Shown in pieces: positions 1 through 12,914 of a stretch of DNA of 64,000 nt. The stretch lies in contig JAIELH010000011.1 of the NCBI GenBank assembly GCA_019753125.1, positions 1 through 64,000 of the forward strand, written 5' to 3'. Below the pieces are notes generated by a model, which did no database searches, had not been told where the DNA came from, and saw nothing but the letters and a program-made list of their open reading frames with translations. The translations under genes were made by a program, and so were the position numbers. This stretch comes from Gallionellaceae bacterium (GTDB lineage Bacteria > Pseudomonadota > Gammaproteobacteria > Burkholderiales > Gallionellaceae). Every line of letters begins with the position of its first letter. The first letter of the stretch is position 1.

Positions 1-1171
1 CCTCGAAATCATCCATGTCGACGAAACGCTTGCCGCGCCGCGCGCCGAACAATGCCGCCTCGTTCACCAGATTTGCCAGATCGGCGCCGGACATGCCCGG
101 CGTGCCGCGCGCCAGAATGTCGGCCTTCACGTCCGGGGCGCACGGCACCTTGCGCATGTGCACCATCAAAATCTGTTCGCGCCCGCGAATGTCCGGCAGC
201 GGCACGACCACCTGGCGGTCAAAACGCCCGGGGCGCAGCAGCGCCGGATCGAGCACATCGGGGCGGTTGGTCGCGGCGATCACGATCACGCCGCTGGCGC
301 CCTCGAAGCCGTCCATTTCCACCAGCAGCGCATTCAGCGTCTGCTCGCGCTCGTCGTTGCCGCCGCCGAGACCTGCGCCACGCTGGCGTCCGACCGCGTC
401 GATTTCGTCGATGAACACGATGCACGGAGAATGTTTCTTGGCCTGCTCGAACATGTCGCGCACACGCGCCGCGCCGACGCCGACGAACATTTCGACAAAA
501 TCCGAGCCGGAGATCGAGAAGAACGGCACCTTGGCTTCACCGGCAATCGCCTTGGCCAGCAAGGTCTTGCCGGTGCCCGGGCTGCCGACCAGCAACACGC
601 CGCGCGGAATGCGCCCGCCGAGATTCTGGAACTTGGAGGGGTCGCGCAGGAAATCCACCAGTTCGGACACTTCTTCCTTGGCCTCATCGCAGCCCGCCAC
701 ATCGGCGAACGTGAAGCGTTCCTTGTTTTCATCGAGCATGCGCGCGCGCGACTTGCCGAACGAGAACGCGCCGCCCTTGCCGCCGCCCTGCATCTGGCGC
801 ATGAAGAATATCCACACGCCGATCAGCAGGATCATCGGGAACCACGACACGAAGATATTCATCAGGAAGGACTGCTCCTCCTCCGGTTTGGCCTCAACCT
901 TCACGCCGTTCTTCAGCAGGTCGGAAACCATCCACAAGTCGCTCGGCGCATAGCTGTTGATGCGTTTTCCGTCGGTAGTGGTCGCCTTCAGCGTGCGCCC
1001 TTCGATCAGCACCTTGGCGATATGCCCCTGCTTCACTTCCTCGAGAAATTGCGAGTAATCGAGCTGCATCTGTGTCGTTTGCTGCTGGCGCGTGTTGAAT
1101 TGGTTGAAAACGGCCATCAGCACCAGCGCGACAACCAGCCAGATCGCAATACTCTTGAACATGTTATTCAA
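1..1171 (-). CDS. ftsH: FtsH, membrane ATP-dependent zinc metalloprotease (C-terminus beyond window)
   Basis: About 390 N-terminal codons are present; the gene runs off the left edge, so the HEXXH protease site is not visible. Seen: a first membrane segment ([15 protein letters not shown]), a periplasmic stretch, a second membrane segment ([15 protein letters not shown]), then the AAA domain with Walker A GSPGTGKT, Walker B IVFIDEID and the arginine-finger region [10 protein letters not shown] chose the TTG at 1171 because AAGGAG lies 5 nt upstream and reads [11 protein letters not shown], a start common in betaproteobacterial FtsH; the ATG at 1162 is the alternative. Known role: degradation of misfolded and regulatory membrane and cytosolic proteins. 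It lies 65 nt downstream of rlmE, the usual order. Confidence 0.97.
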   Translation of the reverse strand, partial: MNNMFKSIAIWLVVALVLMAVFNQFNTRQQQTTQMQLDYSQFLEEVKQGHIAKVLIEGRTLKATTTDGKRINSYAPSDLWMVSDLLKNGVKVEAKPEEEQSFLMNIFVSWFPMILLIGVWIFFMRQMQGGGKGGAFSFGKSRARMLDENKERFTFADVAGCDEAKEEVSELVDFLRDPSKFQNLGGRIPRGVLLVGSPGTGKTLLAKAIAGEAKVPFFSISGSDFVEMFVGVGAARVRDMFEQAKKHSPCIVFIDEIDAVGRQRGAGLGGGNDEREQTLNALLVEMDGFEGASGVIVIAATNRPDVLDPALLRPGRFDRQVVVPLPDIRGREQILMVHMRKVPCAPDVKADILARGTPGMSGADLANLVNEAALFGARRGKRFVDMDDFE

Positions 1172-1236
1172 AATAACTCCTTAAACGGCAATGCCGCAAT
1201 TTCAATATATAGGGCATTAAACTATGTATTGTACGA

Positions 1237-1872
1237 TTACTCAAGCTTTCCCGTTCCCAAAAGATACAACTCGCTGCTGCGGTCGCGCGAAGCCTTGGGT
1301 TTGCGTGTCACGACCTTCGCAAAACGGCTGCGCATCAGCTTGTAGAAATCCTCGAATCCGCTGCCCTGAAACACCTTGACCAGAAAACTGCCTTCGCGTT
1401 CCAGATGTTCGAGCGCAAATTCCATCGCCAGTTCCGCCAGATGCATCGCGCGCGCCTGGTCGGCCGATGCCACACCGCTGATGTTGGGGGCCATGTCGGA
1501 AATTACAAGGTTTACCGGCTTGCCATGCAGCAATTCTTCCAGCTGCTTCAATACCGCATCATCCCTGAAATCACCCTGGATAAACTCGACTCCGGCCATC
1601 GGCGTCAGCGGCAACAAATCCAGTGCAATCACCTTGCCGTTGCGCCCCACCTTGGCAGCCGCCACCTGCGACCAGCCGCCGGGAGTCGCGCCCAGGTCCA
1701 CGACTACCGTGCCCGGCTTGAGCAAATGATCTTTGGCGTCGATCTCCAGTAGCTTGTAAGCGGCACGCGAACGGTAGCCCTCTTTCTGTGCAAGCTGCAC
1801 ATAAGGGTCGTTGACATGCTCGCGCATCCATTGTTTGCTGGTCTTATTTTTTTTGATTGGGGAAGGCTTCAT
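1237..1872 (-). CDS. rlmE: 23S rRNA (uridine-2552-2'-O)-methyltransferase RlmE (FtsJ/RrmJ)
   Basis: The protein has 211 residues, the usual family length. The K-D-K-E catalytic tetrad of FtsJ enzymes is visible in [23 protein letters not shown] and SSELYL, and the SAM-binding loop is [15 protein letters not shown]. Known role: it 2'-O-methylates U2552 in the A-loop of 23S rRNA at a late stage of large-subunit assembly. It is transcribed toward ftsH and diverges from yhbY, with 37 nt between the two starts. Nothing unusual is seen. Confidence 0.97.
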   Translation of the reverse strand: MKPSPIKKNKTSKQWMREHVNDPYVQLAQKEGYRSRAAYKLLEIDAKDHLLKPGTVVVDLGATPGGWSQVAAAKVGRNGKVIALDLLPLTPMAGVEFIQGDFRDDAVLKQLEELLHGKPVNLVISDMAPNISGVASADQARAMHLAELAMEFALEHLEREGSFLVKVFQGSGFEDFYKLMRSRFAKVVTRKPKASRDRSSELYLLGTGKLE

Positions 1873-1909
1873 CGATTAGAATCCGCACCTTAAAATCTTG
1901 AAAGACACT

Positions 1910-2263
1910 ATGTTATCCCTTACCGTATCCGAACGTCTCGCCCTGAAGGGCCGCGCCCATGCCCTGAACCCAACGGTGATGATCGGCAATGCAGGTTTGA
2001 CCGAAGCGGTGTTGAAGGAAATTGCGGCGAGCCTGAAGATTCATGAACTCATCAAGATCCGTGTCATGGCCGAACGCCCGCAACGCGAAGCCATCCTGAC
2101 CGAAATCTGCACCCAGTTGAACGCTGCGCCAGTGCAACATATCGGCAAGATACTGGTGGTTTATCAACCCAACCCGGAAGCACACTTGGTCGAAATCAAG
2201 AAGATGCCGCGTCACAAGGGCAAGAAACCGTTGACCAAGAAGCAACTGGGTAGTCGCAGCTAA
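1910..2263 (+). CDS. yhbY: YhbY-family CRM-domain RNA-binding protein
   Basis: The protein is a single CRM domain of 117 residues (from the ATG at 1910, reading MLSLTVSERLALKGRAHAL). The family signature is seen in the Gly-Asn segment VMIGNAGLTE and in the basic C-terminus (KMPRHKGKKPLTKKQ). Known role: YhbY associates with pre-50S ribosomal particles. A TTG 12 nt upstream is open but would only add KD-T residues unlike the family start. It diverges from rlmE, another ribosome-assembly gene, and converges on greA across an inverted repeat. Confidence 0.93.
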   Translation: MLSLTVSERLALKGRAHALNPTVMIGNAGLTEAVLKEIAASLKIHELIKIRVMAERPQREAILTEICTQLNAAPVQHIGKILVVYQPNPEAHLVEIKKMPRHKGKKPLTKKQLGSRS

Positions 2264-2267
2264 AGAA

Positions 2268-2350
2268 TGGTGAGTGGGAAGTAGAGCGGCACTTCGTGCC
2301 TCAGTGGTAAGTGGGGTTTCCACTCCCTACTCACTACTTCCCACTCACCA
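2268..2350. repeat. Long inverted repeat between convergent yhbY and greA
   Basis: Two perfect 16-nt arms (TGGTGAGTGGGAAGTA at 2268-2283 and its reverse complement at 2335-2350) flank a 51-nt centre that holds further complementary AGTGG/CCACT blocks. It fills the gap between two convergent genes, so it could work as a bidirectional terminator, but it lacks a T-tract. Its G-plus-A-rich composition resembles a dispersed palindromic repeat more than a standard terminator. Confidence 0.8.
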
Positions 2351-2353
2351 GAT

Positions 2354-2833
2354 TCAAATATACTGAACGTCCACCACTTCATACTCCCGCACTCCACCCG
2401 GAGCACGCACTTCGGCGATATCGCCGCTGCATTTTCCGATCAGCGCGCGCGCGATCGGCGAGCTGATCGATATCTTGCGCTCCCTGATATTCGCTTCGTC
2501 ATCACCGACGATCTGATAGGTGACGACATCGCCGTTGTTGGTGTCTTCCAGCACCACGGTCGAGCCGAACACACAACGCCCGTCGGCACCGCTGATGGTT
2601 CGTGGATCGATAATCTGCGCGCTGCCCAGCTTCGATTCCAGCTCGACGATTCGCCCTTCGACAAACGACTGACGTTCCTTGGCGGCGTCGTATTCGGCAT
2701 TTTCCGACAAGTCGCCTTGTGCACGCGCCTCCGAGATCGCGTTGATCACCGCCGGGCGCTCTACCGTTTTCAAATGGTGCAATTCCTGGCGCAATAACTC
2801 GGCGCCAATCGCAGTCAATGGGACTTTGCTCAT
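2354..2833 (-). CDS. greA: Transcription elongation factor GreA
   Basis: The protein has 159 residues, the usual GreA length. The N-terminal coiled coil with the acidic tip is clear ([21 protein letters not shown]), followed by the FKBP-like C-terminal domain with [12 protein letters not shown]. Known role: it stimulates transcript cleavage by backtracked RNA polymerase. It lies 21 nt downstream of carB on the same strand and is probably cotranscribed with the car genes. Confidence 0.97.
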   Translation of the reverse strand: MSKVPLTAIGAELLRQELHHLKTVERPAVINAISEARAQGDLSENAEYDAAKERQSFVEGRIVELESKLGSAQIIDPRTISGADGRCVFGSTVVLEDTNNGDVVTYQIVGDDEANIRERKISISSPIARALIGKCSGDIAEVRAPGGVREYEVVDVQYI

Positions 2834-2854
2834 ACCAATACTTCCTTAAGTTCG

Positions 2855-6073
<3,219 letters not shown>

Positions 6074-6079
6074 ATATTT

Positions 6080-6619
6080 TTAATCGTCTTGCACAAATCC
6101 GATGCGCCATTTTTTGGACTGTGGTGGCGGAGACATTAACTCGCGTATCGCCTCAAACACCGCCTTGAATTGAACATCGTATTTTTGTTCCAGTTTGGCG
6201 AGTTTTTGCGCCAACTCCTTGTTGGATTCGAACATGCTGCGCAGCTTGACAAAGGAGCGCATGATTTCGATGTTCACTCCAATAGCACGTTTGCTGCGCA
6301 AAACGCTGGAAAGCATGGCCACGCCCTGCTCGGTGAAGGCATGAGGTGCATGTGTCCTCAAACCGCCTTCCAAGGTCACAAATTGTGACCTTAGTGTTCT
6401 AACTTCTTGATTAGTAAGTTCGAAAGAAAAATCACCGGGAAATCGTTCAATATTGCGTCGCACTGCCTGCATCAATACTTTAGTTTCAACCTGATAGAGC
6501 GAAGCAAGATCATGCGACAACATCACCCGCTGGCCGCGCAGTAAATAAATGCGCCCCTCGATGCCTTCGATGATTTGACCAGGCAATAACACAGGTTCTT
6601 TGTCGGCCACATCAGCCAC
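6080..6619 (-). CDS. ORF6N-domain (phage KilA-N/Bro-related) protein inserted between carA and carB
   Basis: The protein has 179 residues. Its N-terminal half matches the ORF6N DNA-binding domain: [40 protein letters not shown], then [21 protein letters not shown] coiled-coil tail follows ([23 protein letters not shown]). The start is GTG at 6619, overlapping the carA stop by 8 nt, so translation is probably coupled to carA; the stop lies 6 nt before carB. ORF6N domains come from large DNA phages and occur as stand-alone bacterial genes of unknown function. A role in car regulation is possible but unproven; it may simply be a passenger. Confidence 0.9.
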   Translation of the reverse strand: MADVADKEPVLLPGQIIEGIEGRIYLLRGQRVMLSHDLASLYQVETKVLMQAVRRNIERFPGDFSFELTNQEVRTLRSQFVTLEGGLRTHAPHAFTEQGVAMLSSVLRSKRAIGVNIEIMRSFVKLRSMFESNKELAQKLAKLEQKYDVQFKAVFEAIRELMSPPPQSKKWRIGFVQDD

Positions 6620-7796
6620 CCACCGCCCCCATCATTGCAACAAAACGATCAAACAACCCATCCACATCATGCGGCCCGGGGCTCGCTTCGGGGTGCCCCT
6701 GAAAACAGAATGCCGGTTTGTCGGTCAGCTCGAAACCTTGCAGCGTGCCGTCGAACAGCGACACGTGCGTGACGCGCGCATTCGCGGGCAGCGTGGCGGT
6801 GTCCACCGCAAAACCGTGGTTCTGGCTGGTAATCATCACGCGCTTGCTCTGCGTGTCCTGCACCGGATGGTTCGCGCCGCGATGGCCGAACTTCATCTTC
6901 ACCGTCTTCGCACCCACCGCCAGCCCCATGATCTGATGCCCGAGGCAGATGCCAAATAATGGCACGCCAACCTCGATAAATTTTTTTGCCGCGTTGATCG
7001 CGTAATCGCACGGCTCCGGATCGCCGGGGCCGTTGGACAGGAACACGCCATCCGGCTGCAATGCCAGCACCTCGGCGGCAGCGGTCCTGGCCGGAACCAC
7101 GGTGATCCTGCAGCCGCGCTCCGCCAGCATGCGCAGAATGTTGCGCTTCACGCCAAAGTCGTAGGCGACGACATGGAAGGATTTGGGAGCTGGGATTTGG
7201 GATTTAGCCGCATCGCTTTTCCCCAAATCCTTAATCCCAGCTCCCAAATCCTGGTATCCCACACCTAGCTTCCATTCGCGCTGCGTCCATTGATACGGCT
7301 TGTCGCAGCTCACCACCTGAGCCAGGTCCATGCCCGCCAGCCCGGCAAAACCGCGTGCCGCCGCCAGCGCCGCTTCGACATTGTCGCCGCTCGCGATGCA
7401 GCCGTTCTGCGCGCCTCTGGAGCGCAGGATACGCGTCAGCTTGCGCGTATCGATCCCGGCGATCGCGACCACATTGTTGGCCTTCAGGTAATCCGGCAGC
7501 GGCTGGGTGCTGCGGAAGTTGCTCACCGTCATCGAAAGATCGCGTATCACCAGGCCGCTGGCGAACACCTGCCGCGATTCCACGTCCTCGGCATTCACCC
7601 CGACGTTGCCGATATGCGGATAGGTCAACATGACGATTTGCTTGCAGTAGGAAGGGTCGGTGAGAATTTCCTGGTAGCCGGTCATCGAGGTATTGAACAC
7701 CACCTCGCCGATGCTGCTGCCGGAAGCGCCGATGGATGTTCCACGAAACACCGTCCCATCGGCCAAAACCAGAATAGCAGGACTTGTTCGCGACAC
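6612..7796 (-). CDS. carA: Carbamoyl-phosphate synthase small (glutaminase) subunit
   Basis: Seen: the N-terminal CPSase domain ([31 protein letters not shown]) and a class I glutamine amidotransferase domain with the nucleophile in [14 protein letters not shown] and the His-Glu pair in [11 protein letters not shown]. Known role: it hydrolyses glutamine and passes ammonia to CarB. I chose GTG at 7796 because AAGGGAG lies about 6 nt upstream and the protein then begins like other CarA proteins (394 residues); an ATG at 7820 is the alternative. Residues of about 182-206, between the two domains, are encoded by a near-perfect inverted repeat and look like an added linker. Confidence 0.97.
   Translation of the reverse strand: MSRTSPAILVLADGTVFRGTSIGASGSSIGEVVFNTSMTGYQEILTDPSYCKQIVMLTYPHIGNVGVNAEDVESRQVFASGLVIRDLSMTVSNFRSTQPLPDYLKANNVVAIAGIDTRKLTRILRSRGAQNGCIASGDNVEAALAAARGFAGLAGMDLAQVVSCDKPYQWTQREWKLGVGYQDLGAGIKDLGKSDAAKSQIPAPKSFHVVAYDFGVKRNILRMLAERGCRITVVPARTAAAEVLALQPDGVFLSNGPGDPEPCDYAINAAKKFIEVGVPLFGICLGHQIMGLAVGAKTVKMKFGHRGANHPVQDTQSKRVMITSQNHGFAVDTATLPANARVTHVSLFDGTLQGFELTDKPAFCFQGHPEASPGPHDVDGLFDRFVAMMGAVGG
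7179..7251. repeat. In-frame palindromic repeat inside carA
   Basis: Two 27-nt arms (7179-7205 and 7225-7251) are reverse complements with two mismatches, around a 19-nt loop. The core motif is GGATTTGGGAGCTGGGATT. The reading frame of carA continues through it, adding about 25 residues (starting [13 protein letters not shown]) just before the glutaminase domain motif [16 protein letters not shown]. Such symmetry is not expected from coding sequence and points to an inserted mobile palindromic unit. Confidence 0.88.
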
Positions 7797-7826
7797 CGGA
7801 TACTCCCTTGAACTGGACATAAAGAA

Positions 7827-7853
7827 GCGGGATAAGCACTCGGCTCGTCCCGC
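7827..7853 (-). promoter_or_regulatory. Hairpin in the carA leader
   Basis: On the minus strand GCGGGA and TCCCGC pair around a 15-nt loop in the leader, 30 nt before the chosen carA start. The right arm is followed by a short T-rich stretch (TTCTTTA). It may be an attenuator-like structure, but the T-tract is weak and no leader peptide was recognised. Confidence 0.4.
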
Positions 7854-7869
7854 TGTTGAATTGGCGCGC

Positions 7870-7898
7870 ATTATAGCCGAAGAAGGCTATCTTATCAA
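7870..7898 (-). promoter_or_regulatory. Sigma-70-type promoter of the car operon
   Basis: On the minus strand TTGATA (7898-7893) and a perfect TATAAT (7875-7870) are separated by exactly 17 nt. Transcription would begin near 7863 and give a leader of about 65 nt before the carA GTG. The rest of the carA-selA gap up to 8147 shows no gene that I can support. Confidence 0.75.
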
Positions 7899-8147
7899 AT
7901 CCGGCAGCTCGATTTTGAGACTTCCGGGAATCAGGAATGAACGGTGATGCAAGGCGGAAGCCCCAATGGGGTGCTCCTCCATCATCAAAACATATCATGC
8001 GGGCCTATCCCGAATTTTGTGTGTGAAAAAACTTGGTCTGTCTGAACAAGAAAAGGCGGTCACGCATAAGGCAAAACGCATCTGTTGCCGGGATTCTGCC
8101 CAGCATTCATAATAAAGTCCGATTCCTGTTTTTTACCGGGCCTAGCC

Positions 8148-9551
8148 TTGAGCCATCAATCCCCTTTCCCTTCGGTAGATCGCGTCCTCAACCTGCCTGC
8201 GATGCAAGCGTTGATAGACCGGTTCGGCCGGACGCGCGCTGTCGAAACGGTGCGCGCCACGCTGGATGAAGCGCGGGAAGTTTGGCGTAACGACAAAACG
8301 GGTGCCTTGCTGAGCGATGAAGAAGCGGTTGTGCGTTGCGTCCGTCTGCTGGAGGTCGGCGAGCAGCCTTCGCTGCGCCCGGTATTCAATCTCACCGGCA
8401 CGGTGCTGCACACCAATCTCGGTCGCGCGCTGTTCCCGGCGGAGGCGGTGCAGGCGGTGATGGATGTGCTGACCCGGCCCTGCAATCTGGAATTTGACCT
8501 CGACAGCGGCAAGCGCGGCGACCGCGATACACACGTGGAAGCGCTGCTGTGCCAGCTCACCGGCGCGGAGGCGGCAACGGTGGTCAACAACAATGCGGCG
8601 GCGGTGTTCCTGGCGCTCAACGCGCTGGCCGCGCGCAAGGAGGTGATCGTTTCGCGCGGCGAGCTGATCGAGATCGGCGGCGCGTTCCGCGTGCCGGACA
8701 TCATGGCGCGCGCCGGTTGCCGCCTGATCGAAGTCGGTACGACCAACCGCACCCATCTGCGCGATTTCGAGGCGGCAATTTCGCCGAAGACCGGGCTGCT
8801 GCTCAAGGTGCATGCCAGCAATTATGCCATCGTCGGTTTTACCGCCGCTGTGCCGGAAGCGGAGCTGGCGCAGCTTGCGCATCAACACAATCTGCCGTTC
8901 ATGGTCGATCTGGGCAGCGGCACTTTAGTCGATCTTACCCGCTGGGGTCTGCCTGCCGAACCCACGCCGCAGCAGGCGCTGGCCGCAGGCGCCGATCTGG
9001 TCACGTTCAGCGGGGATAAGCTGTTGGGCGGCCCGCAGGCGGGCATCATCGCCGGGCGGCGCGAGCTGATCGCGAAGACCAAGAAGAATCCGCTGAAGCG
9101 CGCGCTGCGTCTGGACAAGATGACGATTGCGGCGCTCGAAGCGATCCTGCGCCTGTATCGCGATCCCGACCGTTTGGCCGAGCGCCTGCCCACGCTCCGC
9201 CTGCTGACACGAGCGGCGGACGACATCAAGGCTGCGGCTGCACGCGTAATGCAACCGTTGCAGGACAGGCTTGCGGGCAGTTACAGCGTTTCACTGTGCG
9301 CCTGCTCCAGCCAGATCGGCAGCGGCTCGCTGCCGGTCGAGCGCCTGCCCAGCCACGGCCTGGCGATCCGCCCGGCAAAGAGAGGGCGCGGCGAGGGAAC
9401 CGCACTGGAGAAGCTTGCCGCCGCATTGCGCGCGCTGCCCGTTCCGGTGATCGGTCGCATCGAAGAAGGCGCGCTGCTGCTCGACCTGCGCTGCCTGGAA
9501 GACGAAGCCGGGTTTATCAACCAGCTTGCATCGTTGAACGTCTCGCCGTGA
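8148..9551 (+). CDS. selA: L-seryl-tRNA(Sec) selenium transferase SelA
   Basis: Starting at TTG 8148 (reading [15 protein letters not shown]) the protein has 467 residues, close to E. coli SelA (463); an open frame extends to 8085 but adds non-family residues. The PLP-binding lysine is in [14 protein letters not shown] near residue 291. Known role: this PLP enzyme converts Ser-tRNA(Sec) to Sec-tRNA(Sec) using selenophosphate. Its stop overlaps the selB start by 4 nt, so the genes are translationally coupled. The selenoprotein client encoded here is fdoG at 29.4 kb. Confidence 0.95.
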   Translation: MSHQSPFPSVDRVLNLPAMQALIDRFGRTRAVETVRATLDEAREVWRNDKTGALLSDEEAVVRCVRLLEVGEQPSLRPVFNLTGTVLHTNLGRALFPAEAVQAVMDVLTRPCNLEFDLDSGKRGDRDTHVEALLCQLTGAEAATVVNNNAAAVFLALNALAARKEVIVSRGELIEIGGAFRVPDIMARAGCRLIEVGTTNRTHLRDFEAAISPKTGLLLKVHASNYAIVGFTAAVPEAELAQLAHQHNLPFMVDLGSGTLVDLTRWGLPAEPTPQQALAAGADLVTFSGDKLLGGPQAGIIAGRRELIAKTKKNPLKRALRLDKMTIAALEAILRLYRDPDRLAERLPTLRLLTRAADDIKAAAARVMQPLQDRLAGSYSVSLCACSSQIGSGSLPVERLPSHGLAIRPAKRGRGEGTALEKLAAALRALPVPVIGRIEEGALLLDLRCLEDEAGFINQLASLNVSP

Positions 9552-11425
9552 TTGTCGGCACCGCAGGCCACATCGACCACGGCAAGACCTCGCTGGTAAA
9601 AGCGCTCACCGGTATCGACGCCGACCGCCTCAAGGAAGAGAAGGCGCGTGGCATCACCATCGACCTCGGTTACGCTTACTCGCCGCTGCCCGGCGGCGAG
9701 GTACTCGGTTTCATCGACGTGCCGGGGCACGAAAAGCTGGTGCATAACATGCTGGCCGGAGCGACCGGCATCGATTTCGTGCTGCTGGTGGTGGCCGCCG
9801 ACGACGGCCCGATGCCGCAGACCCGCGAGCACCTCGCGATTCTCAATCTGCTTGGCCTTTCACGCGGCGCGGTCGCATTGACCAAGATCGACCGCATTTC
9901 CGAAGAGCGCGCGGCGCAAGCCGCTGCGGAGGTGGAAGCACTGTTGCGCGGAACGCCGCTGGAAGGCAGCCCGGTTTTTCCTCTCTCCGCCGTGAACGGT
10001 GCGGGTGTGGAGGCGCTGCGCGAACATCTGGCGGCGGCTGCGGCGGCCTTGCCACCGCGCGCCGCGACAGGCAATTTCCGCCTCGCGATCGACCGCTGCT
10101 TTACGTTGTCCGGCACCGGCACCGTGGTGACCGGTACGGTGTTTTCCGGTGCAGTGCGGGTCGGCGACCAACTGCTGCTTTCGCCTGCGGGCATTGTTGT
10201 CAGGGTGCGCGGCATCCACGCCCAGAACCGCCCTGCCGAACTCGGCTTGACCGGGCAACGTTGCGCGCTGAATCTGGCGGGTGCTGATTTCGACAAAGAC
10301 GACGTGCGCCGTGGCGACTGGGTGCTGGCCGAACCGGCGCATGGGCCGACGCAGCGTCTGGATGTGCGCCTGACTCTGTTGCCCGGCGCAGGCAAGGCGC
10401 TGCGCCACTGGTCGCCGGTGCATTTCCATCTCGGCGCAACCGATGTCACCGCGCGGGTCGCATTGCTGGAAGGCGATGCGATCGAGCCGGGCGCAAGCGC
10501 CCTGGCGCAGATCGTGCTCGACCGGCCCATCGGCGCGCTGCGTGGTGACCGCTTCATCATCCGCGACCAATCCGCCAGCCACACGCTGGGCGGCGGCGCC
10601 GTACTCGACCCGTTCCCGCCGGCGCGCAAGCGGCGCACGCCGGAACGCATGGCGATGCTCGTGGCGCTCGGGCAGAAAAAACCGGAGGCCATGCTGAATG
10701 ACGTACTGGAGGCCTCCCCGGACGGCGTCGATCTCGCGCGCTTTGCGCTCGCCTGCAACCTGAGTCCCGCCGAAGCCGAAGCGTTGCAGCGGCAAGTGCC
10801 GCTGACAGAAACCGGCGGCATCGCTTTCGCGCAAACCGTTTGGCAAGGGCTGCGGCAAACCGTGCTGGAGCGCCTGACGGAAGCGCATCGCCAGTCTCCC
10901 GGCACGATGGGGCCGAGCGCCAACCAACTGCGCATGCAGGTGGCACCACACATGGTGCGTGCGGTTTTCGACAGGCTTCTCGCCGAACTCTATGCAGACA
11001 AGATAATCACCCGGAGCGGGCCGTGGCTGCACCTGCCGGAACACCGCATCACGCTTTCTTCCACTGACCAGCTCATCTGGGACAAGATAGCGCCGCTGCT
11101 GCGGGAGCAGCCGTTCCAGCCGCCCAGAGTACGCGATCTGTCCAATACGTTGCAGGTGAGCGAAGTGCGCATGCGGCTGCTGTTGCAGCAACTGGCGGCG
11201 ATCGGGGAAGTTTACCGCGTGGCTCACGATCATTATTTCATGCCGCAATCGATCGAGCGGCTCACCGCGATCATCCACGAAATCGCAGCGGCGCATGACC
11301 ACATTACGGCGGCCTTATTCCGCGACCGGATCGGCACCGGACGGAAACTGGCGATCCAGATACTGGAATTTTTTGACGCCAGCGCGATAACCCGGCGTGC
11401 GGGCGACGCACATTACCTGCGGTGA
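9548..11425 (+). CDS. selB: Selenocysteine-specific elongation factor SelB
   Basis: The start is GTG 9548 within the GTGA overlap with selA, giving 625 residues. The EF-Tu-like GTPase domain opens the protein ([33 protein letters not shown]), followed by domains II and III and by the winged-helix repeats of the C-terminal half that bind the SECIS hairpin (ending near [10 protein letters not shown]). Known role: it carries Sec-tRNA(Sec) to UGA codons followed by a SECIS element. selC follows 26 nt downstream, giving a compact selA-selB-selC unit. Confidence 0.97.
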   Translation: MIVGTAGHIDHGKTSLVKALTGIDADRLKEEKARGITIDLGYAYSPLPGGEVLGFIDVPGHEKLVHNMLAGATGIDFVLLVVAADDGPMPQTREHLAILNLLGLSRGAVALTKIDRISEERAAQAAAEVEALLRGTPLEGSPVFPLSAVNGAGVEALREHLAAAAAALPPRAATGNFRLAIDRCFTLSGTGTVVTGTVFSGAVRVGDQLLLSPAGIVVRVRGIHAQNRPAELGLTGQRCALNLAGADFDKDDVRRGDWVLAEPAHGPTQRLDVRLTLLPGAGKALRHWSPVHFHLGATDVTARVALLEGDAIEPGASALAQIVLDRPIGALRGDRFIIRDQSASHTLGGGAVLDPFPPARKRRTPERMAMLVALGQKKPEAMLNDVLEASPDGVDLARFALACNLSPAEAEALQRQVPLTETGGIAFAQTVWQGLRQTVLERLTEAHRQSPGTMGPSANQLRMQVAPHMVRAVFDRLLAELYADKIITRSGPWLHLPEHRITLSSTDQLIWDKIAPLLREQPFQPPRVRDLSNTLQVSEVRMRLLLQQLAAIGEVYRVAHDHYFMPQSIERLTAIIHEIAAAHDHITAALFRDRIGTGRKLAIQILEFFDASAITRRAGDAHYLR

Positions 11426-11451
11426 CTGGTATAGGATAGTATCCGCATATT

Positions 11452-11548
11452 GGAAGAGATTCGTTCCCCGGTGGGGCGGCCAGACTTCAAATCTGGCAAG
11501 GGCCGTCAGTCGGTTCTTGGTGGGTTCGACTCCCACTCTTTTCCGCCA
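11452..11548 (+). tRNA. selC: tRNA-Sec (anticodon UCA)
   Basis: The gene is 97 nt with an encoded CCA end. The anticodon stem-loop CCAGA-CTTCAAA-TCTGG places TCA at 11487-11489. The long extra arm (from about 11495 to 11520), the extended acceptor starting GGAAGAG and ending CTCTTTTCC, and the T-loop GGTTCGACTCC are typical of bacterial tRNA-Sec and closely parallel E. coli selC. It completes the selenocysteine insertion set with selA and selB. Confidence 0.97.
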
Positions 11549-11578
11549 GCAACTTTGCCAGGCGGGCAGCGCATTCCA

Positions 11579-12742
11579 TCAATGCTCCTTGCCATCGATC
11601 CGCGGCTGCATCAGGAAAGGGATATAGCGCCACGCGAGTATCGAAAAACAGGCAAACCAGCACAATGCCGCAAGGCATATCCAGTGTATGTAGCCATCGG
11701 GATAAATCTGCGGCCCGATGATGCGCGCCACAAACGCCAGCAGCATGAACTTGAGCACCAGCTTGTCCAGTGTATCGAAAACCGCTTTTCTGCCGGTATG
11801 CCCCTTCGATATCCTGACCAGCATCGCAGGAATGATCAGCCCCATCGCGCCGAACGTGAACACATGGGTAGAAATCGACGCAGCCCATTCCGGATGGATC
11901 GTGTGCCTGATGAATTCGATCAGCAGTTGCGCGACGATCGCGAGGTAGCCCAGATACATGATCCCGATATCGAGCCGCCGCAACGCCAGTTGCGGATACC
12001 AGAAAAAGAAGCGCCCGATCAGCAGCAGCGCGAGCAGCAATGCGATCGAGCCTGACACCTGAGTTGGCATCAGGCTTTCGAACACCAGCAGCAGCCCGAG
12101 CAGCTTGATCGCCTTGTTCAGCGGCTGGCTGTTCAGAATCACAACCTGAAAAGCCGCCTTCATGAACTGCGCCAGCGTCCGCTCGAGCATCACCAGAAAG
12201 GCCATCCGGAACAACCCCACCGCCATGCTCGCTCCGATGCTGAAATAATCGTGGCTCAGCATCAGGTTCTTGCTGATCAGGAAGGTGGGCAGGATCAGCA
12301 GGAAGAAGTAATTGTCGTTGCGGTATGAATCGCTGTTGCGGTTCCGGATCAGCGTCCGCAACAGCATCACAACGATCAGGCCGAGAAACAGGTTGTTCGA
12401 GAGCCGGAACAGCAACGGCGGCCAGCTTCCCTCGAACCACATGCCGACGCGCTCGAACAGCCATGCGGCCACCAGCAATATCAGCGGATAACCATGATAG
12501 CCGCGCACCCCGACCCAGTTCTTTGTCGAAGTCAGCAGGAAGCCGCCCAGCACGGCCCAGCCGAAGCCGAAAAACATCTCATGGGCATGCCACTGGATCA
12601 TCGGGAACGAAGTCGCCGGCGCCGCGATGAAACCCGGAAAGATCAGCGCCCACAGCATCGGCAAACTCAGCCCCGATAAACACGCCAACAAGAAAAACGG
12701 GCGGAAGCCCACCAGCCAGAGCGGATGTTGTGAAAATTTCAT
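11579..12742 (-). CDS. NnrS family haem/copper membrane protein
   Basis: The protein has 387 residues and is almost wholly hydrophobic, with about 12 predicted membrane segments. The NnrS signature is seen at the N-terminus (LWLVGFRPFFLLACLSG, then MIQWHAHEMFFGFGWAVLGGFLLTS) and in the later His-containing segment HVFTFGAMGLIIPAMLVRIS. Known role: NnrS proteins protect against nitrosative stress and are controlled by NO-responsive regulators in several proteobacteria. It is separate from the NsrR locus at 22.6-28.6 kb, which carries its own nnrS. Confidence 0.9.
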   Translation of the reverse strand: MKFSQHPLWLVGFRPFFLLACLSGLSLPMLWALIFPGFIAAPATSFPMIQWHAHEMFFGFGWAVLGGFLLTSTKNWVGVRGYHGYPLILLVAAWLFERVGMWFEGSWPPLLFRLSNNLFLGLIVVMLLRTLIRNRNSDSYRNDNYFFLLILPTFLISKNLMLSHDYFSIGASMAVGLFRMAFLVMLERTLAQFMKAAFQVVILNSQPLNKAIKLLGLLLVFESLMPTQVSGSIALLLALLLIGRFFFWYPQLALRRLDIGIMYLGYLAIVAQLLIEFIRHTIHPEWAASISTHVFTFGAMGLIIPAMLVRISKGHTGRKAVFDTLDKLVLKFMLLAFVARIIGPQIYPDGYIHWICLAALCWFACFSILAWRYIPFLMQPRIDGKEH

Positions 12743-12914
12743 TTGCGGGAGTCCTTGATTTTTGGCCTGCCGGTTTGTGCAAGCTGATTTAAAGCGGTGT
12801 GTGATATTTAAAAAGATTGAAAGTTATAGAAGCGCTGTAGAACTGTCATTTTACCTCTTCCACCCCGGGTTGGCACATTTGCCAACACTGCCGCTTTACC
12901 GTAAATTTCGTGCC

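Noticed and set aside
158-1345. A 395-codon open frame on the plus strand opposite ftsH and the rlmE end
   Set aside because: It is the antisense of ftsH; the minus-strand translation shows intact AAA motifs.
9676-11302. Two long minus-strand frames opposite selB
   Set aside because: Both lie over selB and have Arg/Ser-rich antisense composition without family motifs.
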